Part shown: in pieces, positions 49,701 through 56,173 of the stretch
How the letters are laid out: every line of letters begins with the position of its first letter
Position numbering within the stretch: the stretch's first letter is position 1
Assembly (NCBI GenBank): GCA_038030265.1
Contig: CM075942.1
Coordinates: 70,374,926-70,438,925, forward strand
DNA: 64,000 bases
Source: Corythucha ciliata
Taxonomy: Eukaryota; Arthropoda; Insecta; Hemiptera; Tingidae
Direction: 5' to 3'
Made by a program: the position numbers and the translations under genes
Notes under the pieces: generated by a model
What the model was told of the DNA's origin: nothing
The model's database searches: none
The model's input: only the letters and a program-made list of their open reading frames with translations

Positions 49701-52700
49701 CGGACTACTCCGAGCAGCACGAAATTTTGCAAGTTTCAACAATCATTGTTTGAAATTTGGCACCTTCAAAAACAAACTACACGGGTTTTTGTTACTTGGA
49801 ACTATTTTTCGCTTATTGGAACTTCGCTATTTTTCAGCGTTTAAAGCGCGCGCGCACGCGTTCGTGTTTTTAGATCTTATTGGAAATCAGTTTTGCAGAT
49901 TTGGCGAATTCAGACAGTGAATTTGGCTCTTTAAAAATCTAAATTCCCGAATTTGTCTCATTCCTAACCTAAATTTCGTCAACTTGGGTCTTAAAGATCT
50001 CAAATTTTGCTGATTTATTTTCTTTGAAGACCTAATTTCGGGAATTAGGCTCATTTCAACCACAATTTTTACTGATGTTGGCTATTTTACTAGCCTAATT
50101 TTGTGGATTTTGGCTCTTTCTGGAGTTAACAGTCGCACGGCTGTGACCAATTCGAAAAGCTAACAAAGAGGAAACAAATTTCGGGATTTTGGCAGCTCGA
50201 ACTCAAATTTGACTGAGAATTTTCGCTCTCCCATAGTCAATATTGCTGATTTTGCTTCTTCAAACCCCAATTTTGCGAATTTTTGCAATTTCGAACCCTA
50301 ATTTTTATTTTTTGAAAAATGAATTTTCGCTTTTTTGCAACAATTTGCTCTTTCAAAAAGCAAATTCATGGATTTGGCTCTCTTAGACCCATGTTTCGTG
50401 TGATTTCGCTCTTTCAAAACCTGATTCGCGTATTTCGCTCGTTCAATAACCATAATTTCATAGTTTTAGCTCTTACAATAACCAGTTTCGTGGTTTTCTT
50501 TCCTTAAAAACCTCATTTCCTATTCGAAACGCTTAAACGGTTTTGTTGGCAGACCTCCTGCAACATCAAACAGATCAACGATTAGCCTCGTCGTTCTTGT
50601 ATTTAGGCGTCCTACTTTCCGTCGAAATAGTCCTACTAATGTCCTACTTTTCGTACCGGGCGTCCTCGGACACCACGTTTACATCTGGTCACTCTAAATT
50701 TAGCGGGACAAATAGGGTAGCGGGCCCGCCAGAATCGGGGACGAAACCTGTCAAATTTAGTTTCAAGGGTAAAATCACTAGTATTGCCTTGAAATCTTTG
50801 GTTTTGAAGGTTTTCACCTCAAAAAGTGACGATTCTATAGTCCAATAATAAAGACTTCACGCCAAAGCTACGACATGATCTTTCACAAAACTGAAGATTT
50901 CACTGCAATAATGGTGATCTTACCCTTGATGTAAATTTGTCAATTATTCCTCAAAATGAAAATTTCACCCCAAAACTGGTGCTTTTACCACAAAACAGAA
51001 GTTTATACCCAAGGACAATTACCTGAAAACGAAATTACCGATTTCCTCCTAAACAAAAAATTATAGTGGTTTTACCTCAAAACAGAAAATTTTGTCAGAG
51101 TTTTGGGGAAAACGTCATATTTGGTGTGAAATATTCAGTTTTGGAGTAAAATATCCCAATAATCACTTTCGGGGTGGAATATAACCACCAGTTTGGGTAA
51201 ATTTGTCAGTTTAGGTATGTAACGTTATTTTTGGGGTTGAAGTCGTAAGTTTTAAGGTTAAAACCGTCATTTTTTGGAAAAAAATTGTCAGTTTTTTGTA
51301 GGGAAATATACGGAACAACACTTGAGTTGGGGAGAAAAATCGTCAGTTTTAGAGTAAAATCGCCTTTTCTGTTGAAACAAAGTTCTTTTCGTGGTAAAAT
51401 AAACCTTTTCGGGGTAAAACATCCAATTTTGAGGTAGATCCGTAAACGTTTTGGGGCTAAATCGCCATTTTTGTATTGTGACCGCTTTTGGGGTAAACAC
51501 GTCATCGTGAAATCGTCTGTTTTGGTATAATGTCGTGTCATTTTTTAACAAACCGTCAGTATTGTAGTGAAACTGTCAGTCTTAAAATCGTGAAATCGTC
51601 ATAGTTAAAATCATTCGTTTTGCGGGAAAAAGTCAGTTATAAAGTGAAGTTGTCAGTTTTGGAGTAAAATATCCAATTTTGTGTCGGTTACGGCAGTTAT
51701 AGTCTCATTTGGGAAAAAAATAGTCAGTATTGTGGTGAAATCGTCGGTAAAATCATCAGTTTTAGTGCATAACGTGAGTTTTGGCGGTAAATTCGCCAGT
51801 TGTGTTGTGAAAACTTCATTTTCGCGAAATTGATGTCTCTTCCGGAATAAAATATTCAGTTTCAGAGTGAAATCTTCAGTTTTGGGTTAAAAAAATGACA
51901 GTTTTTTTACGTCTCACAGAGATGTTGAAAAGTCGGGCACTTTGTATTCGAGGACTAAGCCCTTGCTACAAGCATCAATATTTCTGGTGGAAACATTGTC
52001 AATTTTCGGACAGAAAATCCTGAATAGAAGGCTACGACGACAGTTTTCCTGCAGAAATGTTCGTTTTTGACGGATTCTGAACCTTTTTTTTTTTGTGTGT
52101 GAAAATTCACTTTCTTGGGAACAATTTGACGATTTAAAGCGCGTATATCTGATTAGGCGAACTACCAGTTCTCTTGCTGGGGCTCTCTGGTGCATCTGAC
52201 ATCTGTCTGCCCGCCCCTAGACTATGGGCTGGCTACGCCCCTGCAAAGTAACTGAAGTTTTCGGCGATTTTTAAACCTTACGGAACACAGTGGATTTTTA
52301 CGGTCACAAAACTTGGTAGATTTTATGGTTAGATTTTTAGATTATTGGTTGTTAGGGCTGGGGGGGGGCAGGAACTTGTAGGTAACAGGTTATCGTGTTA
52401 AGGCGTCTTTAGCTGTGATCTAAGCCCAGTGGCTTGCTTAGGATTGATCCAAACACAGTGGCAAGGTCACAAAACTGCGTGTCTTGACGGTGAGGTTTCC
52501 ATATTTAGAACTCTGGCTAGATTTTGTAAACGGTTCCTGGGCTTTAGGTTCGTTCACGTTTATTCATTTTTTTTGTCACTATTTTAACTTTTTCCAGCCG
52601 AGGTGACTTCTTTCCGTGTTCTAGGCTTAGCTTCTTCCGACAAATACCTCAAGAAAGCTTCCAAAGACTCTAAACTGAAGGAGGATAAGAAGAAAAGGAA

Positions 52701-54416
52701 AAAGAAAAAGAATTTAGATGGTGATTTGGACGGCGACGGGGAGGTCGGCGACGCATGGCCCGATGAAGCAACCGCCGAGCAGTCTGTGACTGTCTACGGC
52801 GGTCGAGGTGAAATGCCGGACGGTGTCGATGACTCAGGGGAAGATGGTAATTCAGACTTGGAGAAAGACGTAAATGATCCTCATCGGGCTTTGGATATAA
52901 ATTTAGATGAGTGAGTCAACACTTTCTCTGTACGATTGTTTTTTGCGTTTTCACGGCGCTTTTTTCTAGGCCTGAAGAGAGACCTGCTGTGAAGGAAGTC
53001 AAAATTGAAAAACAATCCGCCGTTAAATCATCCAAGAAATCTACTAAAGATAAAGAAAGGTCCAAACATCGAAGTCAGAGCAATGTAAATACTTAGTACT
53101 TGCAGTAAATCCTCAGTTTTTAACGCGAAATTTCATAGGACACCAGTAACGATCTTCTGCTCGATAAATATGAGACCGTTCCTGTGAATTCCTCCGAAGT
53201 GAAAAAGAAGAAGAAGAAAAAATCGTCCAAGAATGCGGAAAAAGAGGAAGAGGACAAAAAAGAAAAATCAAGCAAAACATCAAAGAAAAGTAATTCCATT
53301 TCTCTACGCTTTAAAAGTCTTAGATTTTTCTATTTAAATCAAACGTGTTTAGAACCAAAAAAAAGTAAAACTAAACACAGTGGCGAGTCTGGAAAATCCG
53401 ATCAATTAATCGCGCTGAAGGAAGGCTACGAAGAGGCGCTTGGGATTTCAACACCGTCCAAAGAGTCACAAGTGACTAATTCGAATCAACCGGCGTTTGC
53501 ACGTCTCGCGAGCAACAAGTCAATTTCAATTGACTACCATCTGAGGCCGTTGGGCGGTTTGGAAAGTCAAGCGATCGCGTATTTCCTAGTCACGAATACG
53601 AGTCAGGACACTCTGAAAAATATCGAAGTCAATGTGTGTCACGTGGACGACGTTCAGTTAATTAACGAGGTGTGGTTTTGTTTTACTGTTTCCCAATTCT
53701 TTTTTTTTAAACATTGAAATGATTCATCTAGATGGGAGCTATTGAAGTACGAAGAAAACTGGGGCTTTGTCTCTCTCCGGGAGCCAGCGGAGAAGCTGTT
53801 CTCACGCTTAGGGTATCAGACATTACCATTAATAATAAACTCAGGGCAACCATATCGTATATCCTTCAGGTAGTTTCTATCAGATTGATAATTATTTAGT
53901 TGTTATCGTTTTTTTTAAAATAAAATTTGATTTTTTTTTTCATCTCGTACAGAATGACACTCAGGGGAGCATCGAAGACAAACTGGATCTATGGATATCA
54001 GTTCCAGTCAGTGTATTCCTTACGGGTCATCCAACTCAACCCTACTCTGAGCTCCTACAGTCAGACTTATTAGGCTATTCGTCGTCCGCTTCATTTAATA
54101 TTCAATCGGATTTCAACCAGGTAAAAAAGACCCCACCCCACCCCCCCCCGGTGCTTGGTTTTTCACGTCCTCTCTTTTATTTATATATAATATTTTCCAG
54201 ATATTGAACAAGGTATGCAACGAAGGCGGTCTGACGCTAATCGAACGGATTGACGACACCGCCTCACTCTACTGTCGATGTACCTCAGGACCCGGCCAAG
54301 TGTGCCTCCTTTTGAAATTTAATCCGGACGGTGGTAAATTAACGGTAGACGCGAAATCCGACAGACAGAACTTGATGTCAGCTGTTATCTTGAGAATCAA
54401 CAGTCTTCTCACGTGA
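13969..54416 (+). CDS. AP3D1: AP-3 complex subunit delta, 22 exons plus one duplicated exon
   Basis: Large subunit of the AP-3 adaptor, which sorts cargo from endosomes to lysosomes and related organelles (Drosophila garnet). Exons: 13969-14064, 20957-21052, 21120-21248, 21314-21454, 21524-21653, 21726-21865, 22283-22356 (alternative 21965-22038), 22509-22558, 22625-22723, 22805-23099, 23163-23387, 43830-43980, 44048-44265, 44332-44494, 44550-44676, 52625-52910, 52970-53084, 53139-53289, 53353-53669, 53732-53869, 53953-54120, 54201-54416. Phases close and the product is about 1,174 residues, close to the vertebrate length. Exons 1-13 encode the adaptin trunk (MALKKVKGN start, LDLLYGMVSKK, DLEVQERA). 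Exons 14-18 encode the acidic then Lys-rich hinge (KKKRKKKKN, PHRALDINLDE). Exons 19-22 encode the C-terminal ear. Three introns have been inflated to 6.9, 20.4 and 7.9 kb by mobile elements without damage to the exons. Confidence 0.95.
14801..19222. mobile_element. Inner copy of the minisatellite-bearing hAT-type family
   Basis: The termini are CAGTGGCGTAGGTAGGAAT at the left and CCCGTACCTACGCCTCTG at the right (inverse CAGAGGCGTAGGTACGGG), the same pair as the complete copy at 45552-47037. The flanks CCAATAAG and CGAATGAG match at 6 of 8 positions, which fits an old 8-bp duplication. Most of 16740-18650 is the array. It is interrupted by the element at 15075-16391. No transposase frame is visible. 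Confidence 0.7.
15075..16391. mobile_element. hAT-type TIR element made of ATCGATACC repeats
   Basis: Perfect termini TAGTGTTGAATCGATACCA and its inverse, flanked by perfect 8-bp copies of GATGCAGA (15067-15074 and 16392-16399). About 15340-15890 is an array of ~42-bp units of the form CGATACCGAGTAAAAGTACTC. Units left of about 15665 point one way and those right of it the other, so the array is itself a palindrome. A non-repetitive stretch (15890-16150) is followed by a second short array. No coding sequence. Confidence 0.88.
16740..20350. repeat. ~30-bp minisatellite, TTTTAGCCGCGAATTAGCG type
   Basis: More than 100 degenerate units built on TTTTAGCCGCGAATTAGCG plus TTTTTCTCAA. The array is shared by the nested copies of the element family and interrupted by their ends at about 18830-19222. 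The same array occurs inverted at 45950-46980 and directly at about 47100-48130 and 57290-59040. All open frames here are repeat artefacts. Confidence 0.8.
21965..22038 (+). other. AP3D1: AP3D1 exon 7a, diverged duplicate of exon 7b
   Basis: This 74-bp open block has a TTTCAG acceptor and an AG|GTAAAC donor, the same length and phase as the canonical exon 7b downstream. It encodes FGSMTFIEPRIG followed by TRLTRPLIDLIS, about 50% identical to 7b. It has no stop or indel. Since 74 is not a multiple of 3, a transcript with both copies or neither would shift frame, so only one can be used per mRNA. It could instead be a decaying duplicate; the intact frame and splice sites argue against that. Confidence 0.75.
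22283..22356 (+). other. AP3D1: AP3D1 exon 7b, canonical version
   Basis: This 74-bp exon encodes FGALTPLEPRLG then KKLIEPLTNLIH, matching the strongly conserved adaptin-trunk segment of AP-3 delta. It lies 244 bp after exon 7a. It has a good pyrimidine tract, a TTTCAG acceptor and a GTAAAG donor. It joins exon 6 in phase 0 and exon 8 in phase 2. Confidence 0.9.
24000..24560. repeat. 21-bp minisatellite, GACGAAATTGACAGTTTCCAG type
   Basis: The best-preserved run (about 24060-24160) has exact 21-bp spacing. Units are GACGAAATTGACAGTTTCCAG-like and drift toward both ends. Because 21 is a multiple of 3, the array leaves artefactual open frames on both strands with heptapeptide repeats such as KLTVSRT. 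The same array resumes at 43090-43270 beyond the nested insertions. Confidence 0.8.
24657..24760 (-). mobile_element. Short copia fragment (copy A)
   Basis: The block from GTAACAACC to GCTCCCGCTAAC is nearly identical to 43027-43085, the 5' edge of the large copia copy, in the same orientation. Copy A has 19 extra bases between two TAAC motifs. The two copies bracket all the nested retroelements at the junctions with the 21-bp array. What follows to 25086 is unassigned. Confidence 0.55.
25087..26811. repeat. 200-bp inverted repeats with 1.3-kb spacer, upstream of the Penelope-like ORF
   Basis: 25087-25286 and 26610-26811 are inverse copies with about 90% identity by eye. Shared landmarks are TTTTCCGTTGAACATTC, GGAAGCCCTCGG and GTTGAACAGG-type blocks, and AAAAAAGTTGAAATTGG. 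The right arm ends just before the Penelope-like coding region. Penelope-like elements often carry inverted terminal repeats, so this is probably its terminal structure. The spacer holds no recognised gene. Confidence 0.65.
26913..27251 (+). pseudogene. Penelope-like N-terminal coding part, frameshifted
   Basis: Encodes the block before the RT domain: FYPRLVNLTKTALNKDE followed by LLEKGFKHNI, typical of the start of Penelope-like proteins. The frame is lost near 27208 at a duplicated GCAGTTTCC. The correct frame resumes there and joins the main ORF without a stop, so one small indel separates the two parts. Upstream of 26913 the frame contains stops. Confidence 0.75.
27328..29175 (+). CDS. 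Penelope-like reverse transcriptase with C-terminal GIY-YIG domain
   Basis: 615 codons, uninterrupted. RT motif A FDIKDLYTSIP is near residue 157, the GLGMGNPTSG block near 215, and the catalytic YVDD in YARYVDDVICIL near 256. A linker with SAFRHMIHRL follows. The C-terminal GIY-YIG nuclease has GVYKLTCTCNEVYIGQTG near 453 with the downstream arginine helix (RKLRERYKEH). The domain order is diagnostic for endonuclease-bearing Penelope-like elements. The listed start is the first usable codon after the upstream frameshift; the natural protein starts further 5'. Confidence 0.93.
   Translation: MNKLRRKLGSDTIITKADKGHTTVLMDKQQYIQKTDEFITKSGASKLHADPTEQFQEHIRKVIKDSHSLIHPAQSKFYINMNPKAPTLNSQTKLHKPDVPIRPVVNYTTAPAYKLAKFTAQQLKQKIQYNHTYAVKNSLELTNKLQNVHINENSVLVSFDIKDLYTSIPVNQTLTIVKDMLHTNCGNTTANTLFNMTLATVKQNYFKFNNNVYRQLDGLGMGNPTSGVLAETFLNHLESKFVQQLYDDFNITFYARYVDDVICILSQDNSTQILQFLNTIHPKLTFTLETEQNNSINFLDITVTKDITSGNLQFKIYRKPTSSDSVIHATSNHPTQHKLSAFRHMIHRLHTIPMTQQDQTDELNIIYQIATNNGYSKTTIDRLRSRRQNNHNNEPTNSTDIRRWTSFTYTGKEIYRITNFFKNKGLNIAISTNNTIKNTLNTKIDKNNKYDQNGVYKLTCTCNEVYIGQTGRKLRERYKEHIASYNKNKDDSNFAHHLSQQKHKPQPITQAMTLIHSQNKGRKLNILENLEIYKQRTFGGNIINEQLNTTSDTIFTPLKDLYPTKRKAHTIILPEAKRHKSNTHTTHSISPQNSTQPPIKKQKITDFFVKTTPAK
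29255..29300 (+). ncRNA. Candidate hammerhead ribozyme in the Penelope tail
   Basis: The core strings CTGAAGA and GGCGAAAC flank a short GCC/GGC hairpin, and a GTC cleavage-type triplet follows. Outer TCCAA and TTGGA can pair. Penelope-like elements are known to carry minimal hammerheads in their terminal repeats. Here stem I needs a two-base bulge and stem II has an extra T, so activity is uncertain. Confidence 0.45.
29681..31700 (-). pseudogene. BEL/Pao RNase H and integrase
   Basis: Minus strand. RNase H is at about 31660-31400 (SLPRLELCAALLL, WTDSKAVLSW, NPADLISRG). The integrase zinc region holds the histidines and CVKC near 30690. The core has FYHCGVDYAGP, YSDNGTNFVG and PPKSPNFGGLWE, and runs to about 30170. 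After a frameshift near 30150 the C-terminal tail (LTPAHFHI, RWQYVQQIVQHFW, LCPLPI) runs to the 3' LTR. Confidence 0.88.
31690..32737 (-). pseudogene. BEL/Pao reverse transcriptase and RNase H start
   Basis: Minus strand. The first part (32737-32375) has LRVVFDFSSKTSSG. The catalytic YMDD with DLVTGADT lies near 32270. The RNase H start (HGFADAS) is readable only in a third frame near 31750, so at least three single-base indels interrupt the polyprotein. Confidence 0.85.
32770..34882 (-). pseudogene. BEL/Pao gag and protease
   Basis: Minus strand. Gag starts near 34882 (MPQKKINKEVEILLKKR) and shifts frame near 34280. The second part has three Cys/His knuckles (CSLCHESHH, CINCLRNNH, CRFCNKRHH) and an aspartic protease active site in LLDSGSQSSYL near 33470. 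It continues to 32770, just before RT. Confidence 0.88.
35269..36373 (-). pseudogene. copia integrase C part, linker and RT N part
   Basis: Minus strand. The integrase core tail (YTPEQVSGIEREMRTLV, then LWAKAMNTSCHIINRTG) is followed by an acidic linker (about 35680-35960). The RT start follows (WREAMDEEME, GSRWVLREK, KGRLVARGF), up to the BEL/Pao insertion at 35268. Two small frameshifts break it. Confidence 0.85.
36402..36542. mobile_element. 141-bp palindromic MITE in the gypsy LTR
   Basis: Flanked by TAA on both sides (36399-36401 and 36543-36545). Its ~37-bp inverted ends start AGTCCCAT and AGCCCCAT and share CACGATGCATTTTTTGAAGG. The right LTR lacks it, giving the empty site. A 3-bp TAA target fits PIF/Harbinger-type elements. 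Confidence 0.85.
36710..38086 (-). pseudogene. gypsy RNase H and integrase
   Basis: Minus strand. RNase H (AAIEKEACAIIEAVRKWRHY, FQLITDQRSVSF, NVAADAFSR) is at 38086-37790. An integrase zinc region near 37740 is followed by an open stretch. The core (RLNMDFKGPLP, YIHSDQGSSFMS, PYNPRGNGQAERYN) occupies 37615-37240. One in-frame stop at 37178-37180 interrupts the C-terminal part (TNETPHDRMF), which ends at 36710. Confidence 0.87.
38185..38958 (-). CDS. gypsy reverse transcriptase
   Basis: Minus strand. Canonical blocks: a leading SPWRAQVLV, FSTVDLRSAYHQIP (motif A), RIPFGVTNGVAAFQ (motif B), ATFAYLDDVTICG (motif C, YLDD) and the connection LLGYIIKNKTI. Coding continues upstream to the TGA at 39045 without another stop. 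A frameshift between 38185 and 38110 separates it from RNase H. Confidence 0.9.
   Translation of the reverse strand: MIEPSKSPWRAQVLVTSNENHKRRMVIDYSLTVNRYTTLDAYPLPNIEDVVNKVAQFNIFSTVDLRSAYHQIPINYADRIYTAFEADGQLFQFRRIPFGVTNGVAAFQRVVDEIIRKENLTATFAYLDDVTICGSDKNDHDKNLKKFMEVVKKYNLTINTEKSSFARPEINLLGYIIKNKTIKPDPDRLDPLRHLKPPTNASSLKRVMGLFSHYSKFIPKFSEKVRPLVVCKFPLDQESLQAFENTKKSSLTQQLLQ
39046..40278 (-). CDS. gypsy gag and aspartic protease
   Basis: Minus strand, 410 codons. The N-terminal capsid-like region (EWEHWHRTFLNLV, RHELQTRQQQPGE) is followed by two Cys-knuckles (CFFCGRQYHRRDQC and CGNCNKLGYFSKVC). A protease site ALIDTGSSISFIS lies near residue 300. The frame ends at a TGA in exactly the same frame as the downstream RT, so one stop separates protease and polymerase. 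The first ATG lies 40 bp inside the 5' LTR edge. Confidence 0.88.
   Translation of the reverse strand: MERLLQPEKLNLDPTSPTAAVEWEHWHRTFLNLVASIQSSDEQKLRILHNLVSPTVYQYIHGCGTYTDAITVLKNLYVKPINEIFARHELQTRQQQPGENIERYVEALNILANRCKFKAVTAEQNWTDFIRDAFIRGLSSSQIRLRLLESSSLNLAEAIDQARALELAQQHSLGYSNSYSVNATSVPNLDSGQEIPENDHLNASVSSKKSSDFKSCFFCGRQYHRRDQCPAKDATCGNCNKLGYFSKVCRSNPTFNRKGHVKQVSVVVASSYTPSSLKKATITVLLNGFKASALIDTGSSISFISEALTRTLNLKIQRCREQITMASTSFHSSVNGQCFVTLKLPGHKHTTVKLYVLRDLCCDVLLGHDLLQQHESLKLSFGGPNAPLNICALAEAKVPPASLFSHLTPD
40421..41712. mobile_element. 1.29-kb TIR element with repeated CTCGAGCGCGTCAGA motifs
   Basis: Perfect ends TAGTAGGGGAGCCC and its inverse, flanked by ATA (40418-40420 and 41713-41715). 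The left gypsy LTR provides the empty site. Four motif copies in the left half (near 40455, 40598, 40722, 40858) point inward, and three in the right half (near 41391, 41523, 41660) point the other way, with AATCTGACG blocks between. No transposase frame. It could be non-autonomous with multiple transposase-binding sites. Confidence 0.85.
41835..42371 (+). mobile_element. Solo LTR, 537 bp
   Basis: Starts TGTGAAGGC and ends CTCCTACAACA, flanked by a perfect 5-bp duplication ACGGT (41830-41834 and 42372-42376). Removing it restores copia integrase frame. A TATATAAA box lies at 41963-41970, so transcription would run on the plus strand. Three 39-bp repeats containing ACCCGAGGGCCAG follow at 42079, 42177 and 42260. 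The internal region was lost by LTR-LTR recombination; the family is unknown. Confidence 0.88.
42372..43075 (-). pseudogene. copia gag-pre-integrase and integrase N part
   Basis: Minus strand. It encodes WFVPDIGKNLLSVSQ and a degraded gag-pre-integrase zinc motif with its CKGCPYGK cysteines, then an integrase start with VGGSKYI and KDDCSRFRRVFF. Three frames are needed to read it, so it is a decayed copy. Confidence 0.8.
43090..43270. repeat. Right-hand part of the 21-bp minisatellite
   Basis: Units of GACGAAATTGACAGTT type resume here after the nested insertions, matching 24000-24560. The following 43271-43721 belongs to the right end of the 20-kb hAT-type element and has no gene. Confidence 0.7.
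43737..43779 (+). repeat. 43-nt poly-T tract before AP3D1 exon 12
   Basis: Uninterrupted T run 50 bp upstream of the exon 12 acceptor and 15 bp beyond the end of the hAT-type element. It may act as a pyrimidine tract, or be a retroposed tail in reverse. Its length is likely polymorphic. Confidence 0.9.
45552..47037 (-). mobile_element. Complete copy of the minisatellite-bearing hAT-type family
   Basis: Perfect 8-bp duplication GTTTTATG (45544-45551 and 47038-47045). The left end reads CACGGGCGTAAGTACGGG and the right end, inverted, CAGTGGCCTAGGTAGGAAT, the same pair as at 14801-19222. The interior (45950-46980) is the ~30-bp array in reverse orientation. 1,486 bp, no transposase. It is in AP3D1 intron 15; the stretch before it (44677-45551) has a G-rich run at 44873-44908 and no gene. 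Confidence 0.9.
47100..48130 (+). repeat. Fragment of the ~30-bp minisatellite
   Basis: Units such as TTTTAGCCGCGAATTACC recur at 47140-47340 and 47870-48130, with unrelated sequence between. Ends of a host element are not clear. The stretch 48131-48794 shows no recognised feature. Confidence 0.6.
48795..49643. mobile_element. TIR element of about 850 bp
   Basis: The termini are CAGGGTGGAAGG and, inverted, CAGGATGTTCC. The inner ~90 bp of each arm match at about 65-70% (GAAAATAGAC, CATTTGCG and GAGATATGATTTTTCAAACG in the left arm). No clear target duplication and no transposase. Confidence 0.6.
49850..50530. repeat. Degenerate array, ~35-40-bp period
   Basis: Units alternate TTTCGTGGATTTTGGCTCTTT with AAAACCTAA-like blocks. 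It resembles the inverse of the 9430-10320 array. No coding content. Confidence 0.6.
50690..51920. repeat. Degenerate array, GTCAGTTTTGGGGTAAAAT type
   Basis: About 45 units of 20-28 bp built on GTCAGTTTTGGGGTAAAAT. Open frames on both strands are repeat artefacts. A hAT-type terminus (GGCTACGCCCCTG, ending near 52242) lies downstream and may be its element boundary; the partner end was not found. 52243-52597 is plain intron. Confidence 0.65.
52598..52624 (+). other. AP3D1: Optional 27-nt extension of AP3D1 exon 16
   Basis: Two acceptors precede exon 16. The upstream one ends at 52597 (TTTTTCCAG) and the downstream one at 52624 (GTTCTAG). They are 27 nt apart and both keep the frame. Using the upstream site would add nine residues (AEVTSFRVL, with the shared Gly codon split). 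The downstream site gives the conserved PGLASSDKY junction and is taken as the main form. Confidence 0.5.
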
Positions 54417-54493
54417 TGCCTCATTTTTAAGCGATATTTCTCTCTACACGCACTTTTAAAATGAAAAAAAAAAAAAGTGCGATGATTGTAAAT

Positions 54494-54499
54494 AATAAA
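54494..54499 (+). promoter_or_regulatory. Candidate polyadenylation signal of AP3D1
   Basis: AATAAA occurs 78 bp after the AP3D1 stop codon, and a second AATAAA lies at 54690-54695. Either could end the transcript. The 3' flank is plain AT-rich sequence up to a candidate TIR element that begins near 54742. Confidence 0.5.
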
Positions 54500-54741
54500 G
54501 AACTTAACAATTCGAACGTTGCTCTTCCCAACTATATTTTTATTTGTTCATTCCCAGCAACGTTAGATTTTGTTGTTGTTAAAGAACTGAACTTTTTTAA
54601 AAACGTGCAATTATACAAGGCGTATTTATTACTTGTTCATCAGCTAATTGCGCACCTACGCGAATTATATTACTTATGTTATTGTTCTAAATAAATACAT
54701 GAAGTGATATAGGTAACGTTTTAAAATTTACGAAAAAATCA

Positions 54742-55108
54742 CAGGGGTGGATTAAGGCTAAAATGTTTTGGGGGGGGGCTTAACCTTGAGCTCAAGGCCG
54801 TGGGGGGGGGGTTCGGTGTTGAAGGGGGGGGGGGCTCGCCTAAAAGTGTTCAAAAGTGAGAGAGGTTGGCAAGATGACTCCGATTCGTCCACAATATTGA
54901 AACACTTGGAAAAGGTTGTAGAAACAGTTATACACTCAGGAAAATACGTTGTAAAATTGCTTCGTCCAAGTTAGTCAGCGCGAAGCTAGCTTTCAGTCAT
55001 CTAGACCCTCATCATTTTTCCAGCAGAATATTTAGCACTCAGAGCAAACATTTAGACCCCCCCCCTCCCTCCTGGACGTGATATTCCGGCTGTAATCCAC
55101 CCAATCAA
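54742..55108. mobile_element. Candidate small TIR element downstream of AP3D1
   Basis: Starts CAGGGGTGGATTAAGG and ends near GTAATCCACCC (inverse GGGTGGATTAC). Long G and C runs lie inside. The pentamer AATCA occurs beside both ends but is weak evidence for a target duplication. Confidence 0.4.
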
Positions 55109-55339
55109 CCGCGGTGTCCCAAATCGTTCAATTTGGCCACAGCATCTGTTCGGCCAAAAAAACTGTATTTTGCCCCAAAGCCCACTCTGTCGGCACTTGT
55201 TGTTCCATACGAGCATAAAACTAGAAAACTCAGTCTCGAATCAAGTTCTCACGAAAAACTCGTTTAATCACAACAAACTTTTTTTTAGCAGGCAATTAGC
55301 TTTTTTCTCAATTCTGGGGACGGAAAATTAGCGTTTTTC

Positions 55340-55781
55340 TTGATTTCATCCGCTCTAATCAGTAATTTTCCAAAATTGACCGAAATTTGGAAGGTTATTT
55401 TTTCCTTTTTAGCCCTCAGCATTAACAATAATTTATCTTTAATAAGTAATGTTGCGAAAATTTTAGAAAAAATTGTTAAAGATCGGCTGGTTTCATATTT
55501 GGTCAAGTACGCCATTATTGACAAAAATCAGTTTGGGTTTCAAGCTACGAAGGGGGTTGAAAATGCGTTGTATAAATTTACTACTGAGATTTACGAAATG
55601 ATTGACCAAAAGAAAAAAATATATTTGATGTTTCTGGACATATCGAAAGCTTTCGATTGTGTGGACAAGCAAAAAATGAGTAAGAAACTAGAAGCTATTG
55701 GCATACGGGGCATTGTATTAGATTGGTTTAATAAGTCGTATCTTAAGAATCGGGTACAGCAAGTTAGTGTTGAGGGGATGT
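55340..55781 (+). pseudogene. Non-LTR reverse transcriptase, first piece
   Basis: Encodes ISNVAKILEKIVKDRL, an FGFQATKGVENAL block and motif A FLDISKAFDCVD, then KSYLKNRVQQVSV. It is truncated at its 5' side near 55370, where minisatellite remnants begin (55290-55370). The BEL/Pao element starts at 55782. The piece beyond it (63394 onward) continues in the same frame once the insert and one 5-bp duplicate are removed. Confidence 0.88.
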
Positions 55782-56173
55782 TGTGAGCGCTGGTTAACAA
55801 AATGAAGGGCTTAAAAAAACGGAAGAAGAGAAAATGATGAAAGTTAAAATTAATATATTGAAAATAAAAAAGTTTGTTTCCACGATAACGCTTTTCTTCT
55901 TCTTGTTGAATCTCGCTGTGGGAGATGTTCTCCGCTGTCCGAGGATGTGGCAAGCGGGGGGCAAGGCTGTCGATTGGAAAGTTCGAGGATGAAGAAGTCG
56001 GAAAAGAAATCGTGTTGATTCCGTAGAAAGCTTGCTCACAAAAAAACCCAAGAAAAATATGCTTCTTTTTAGCATCTGTTCTTTTTAAAAAACTGAATTA
56101 ATAATTATTATACAAATGAAATAAAAGTGAAGCGGATCGTCCATTTTCTCGCCCCGAAATTCGCACGAATTTA

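Noticed and set aside
51206..51551. Lys/Phe-rich minus-strand open frames
   Set aside because: They arise from the GTCAGTTTTGGGGTAAAAT array and overlap in two frames.
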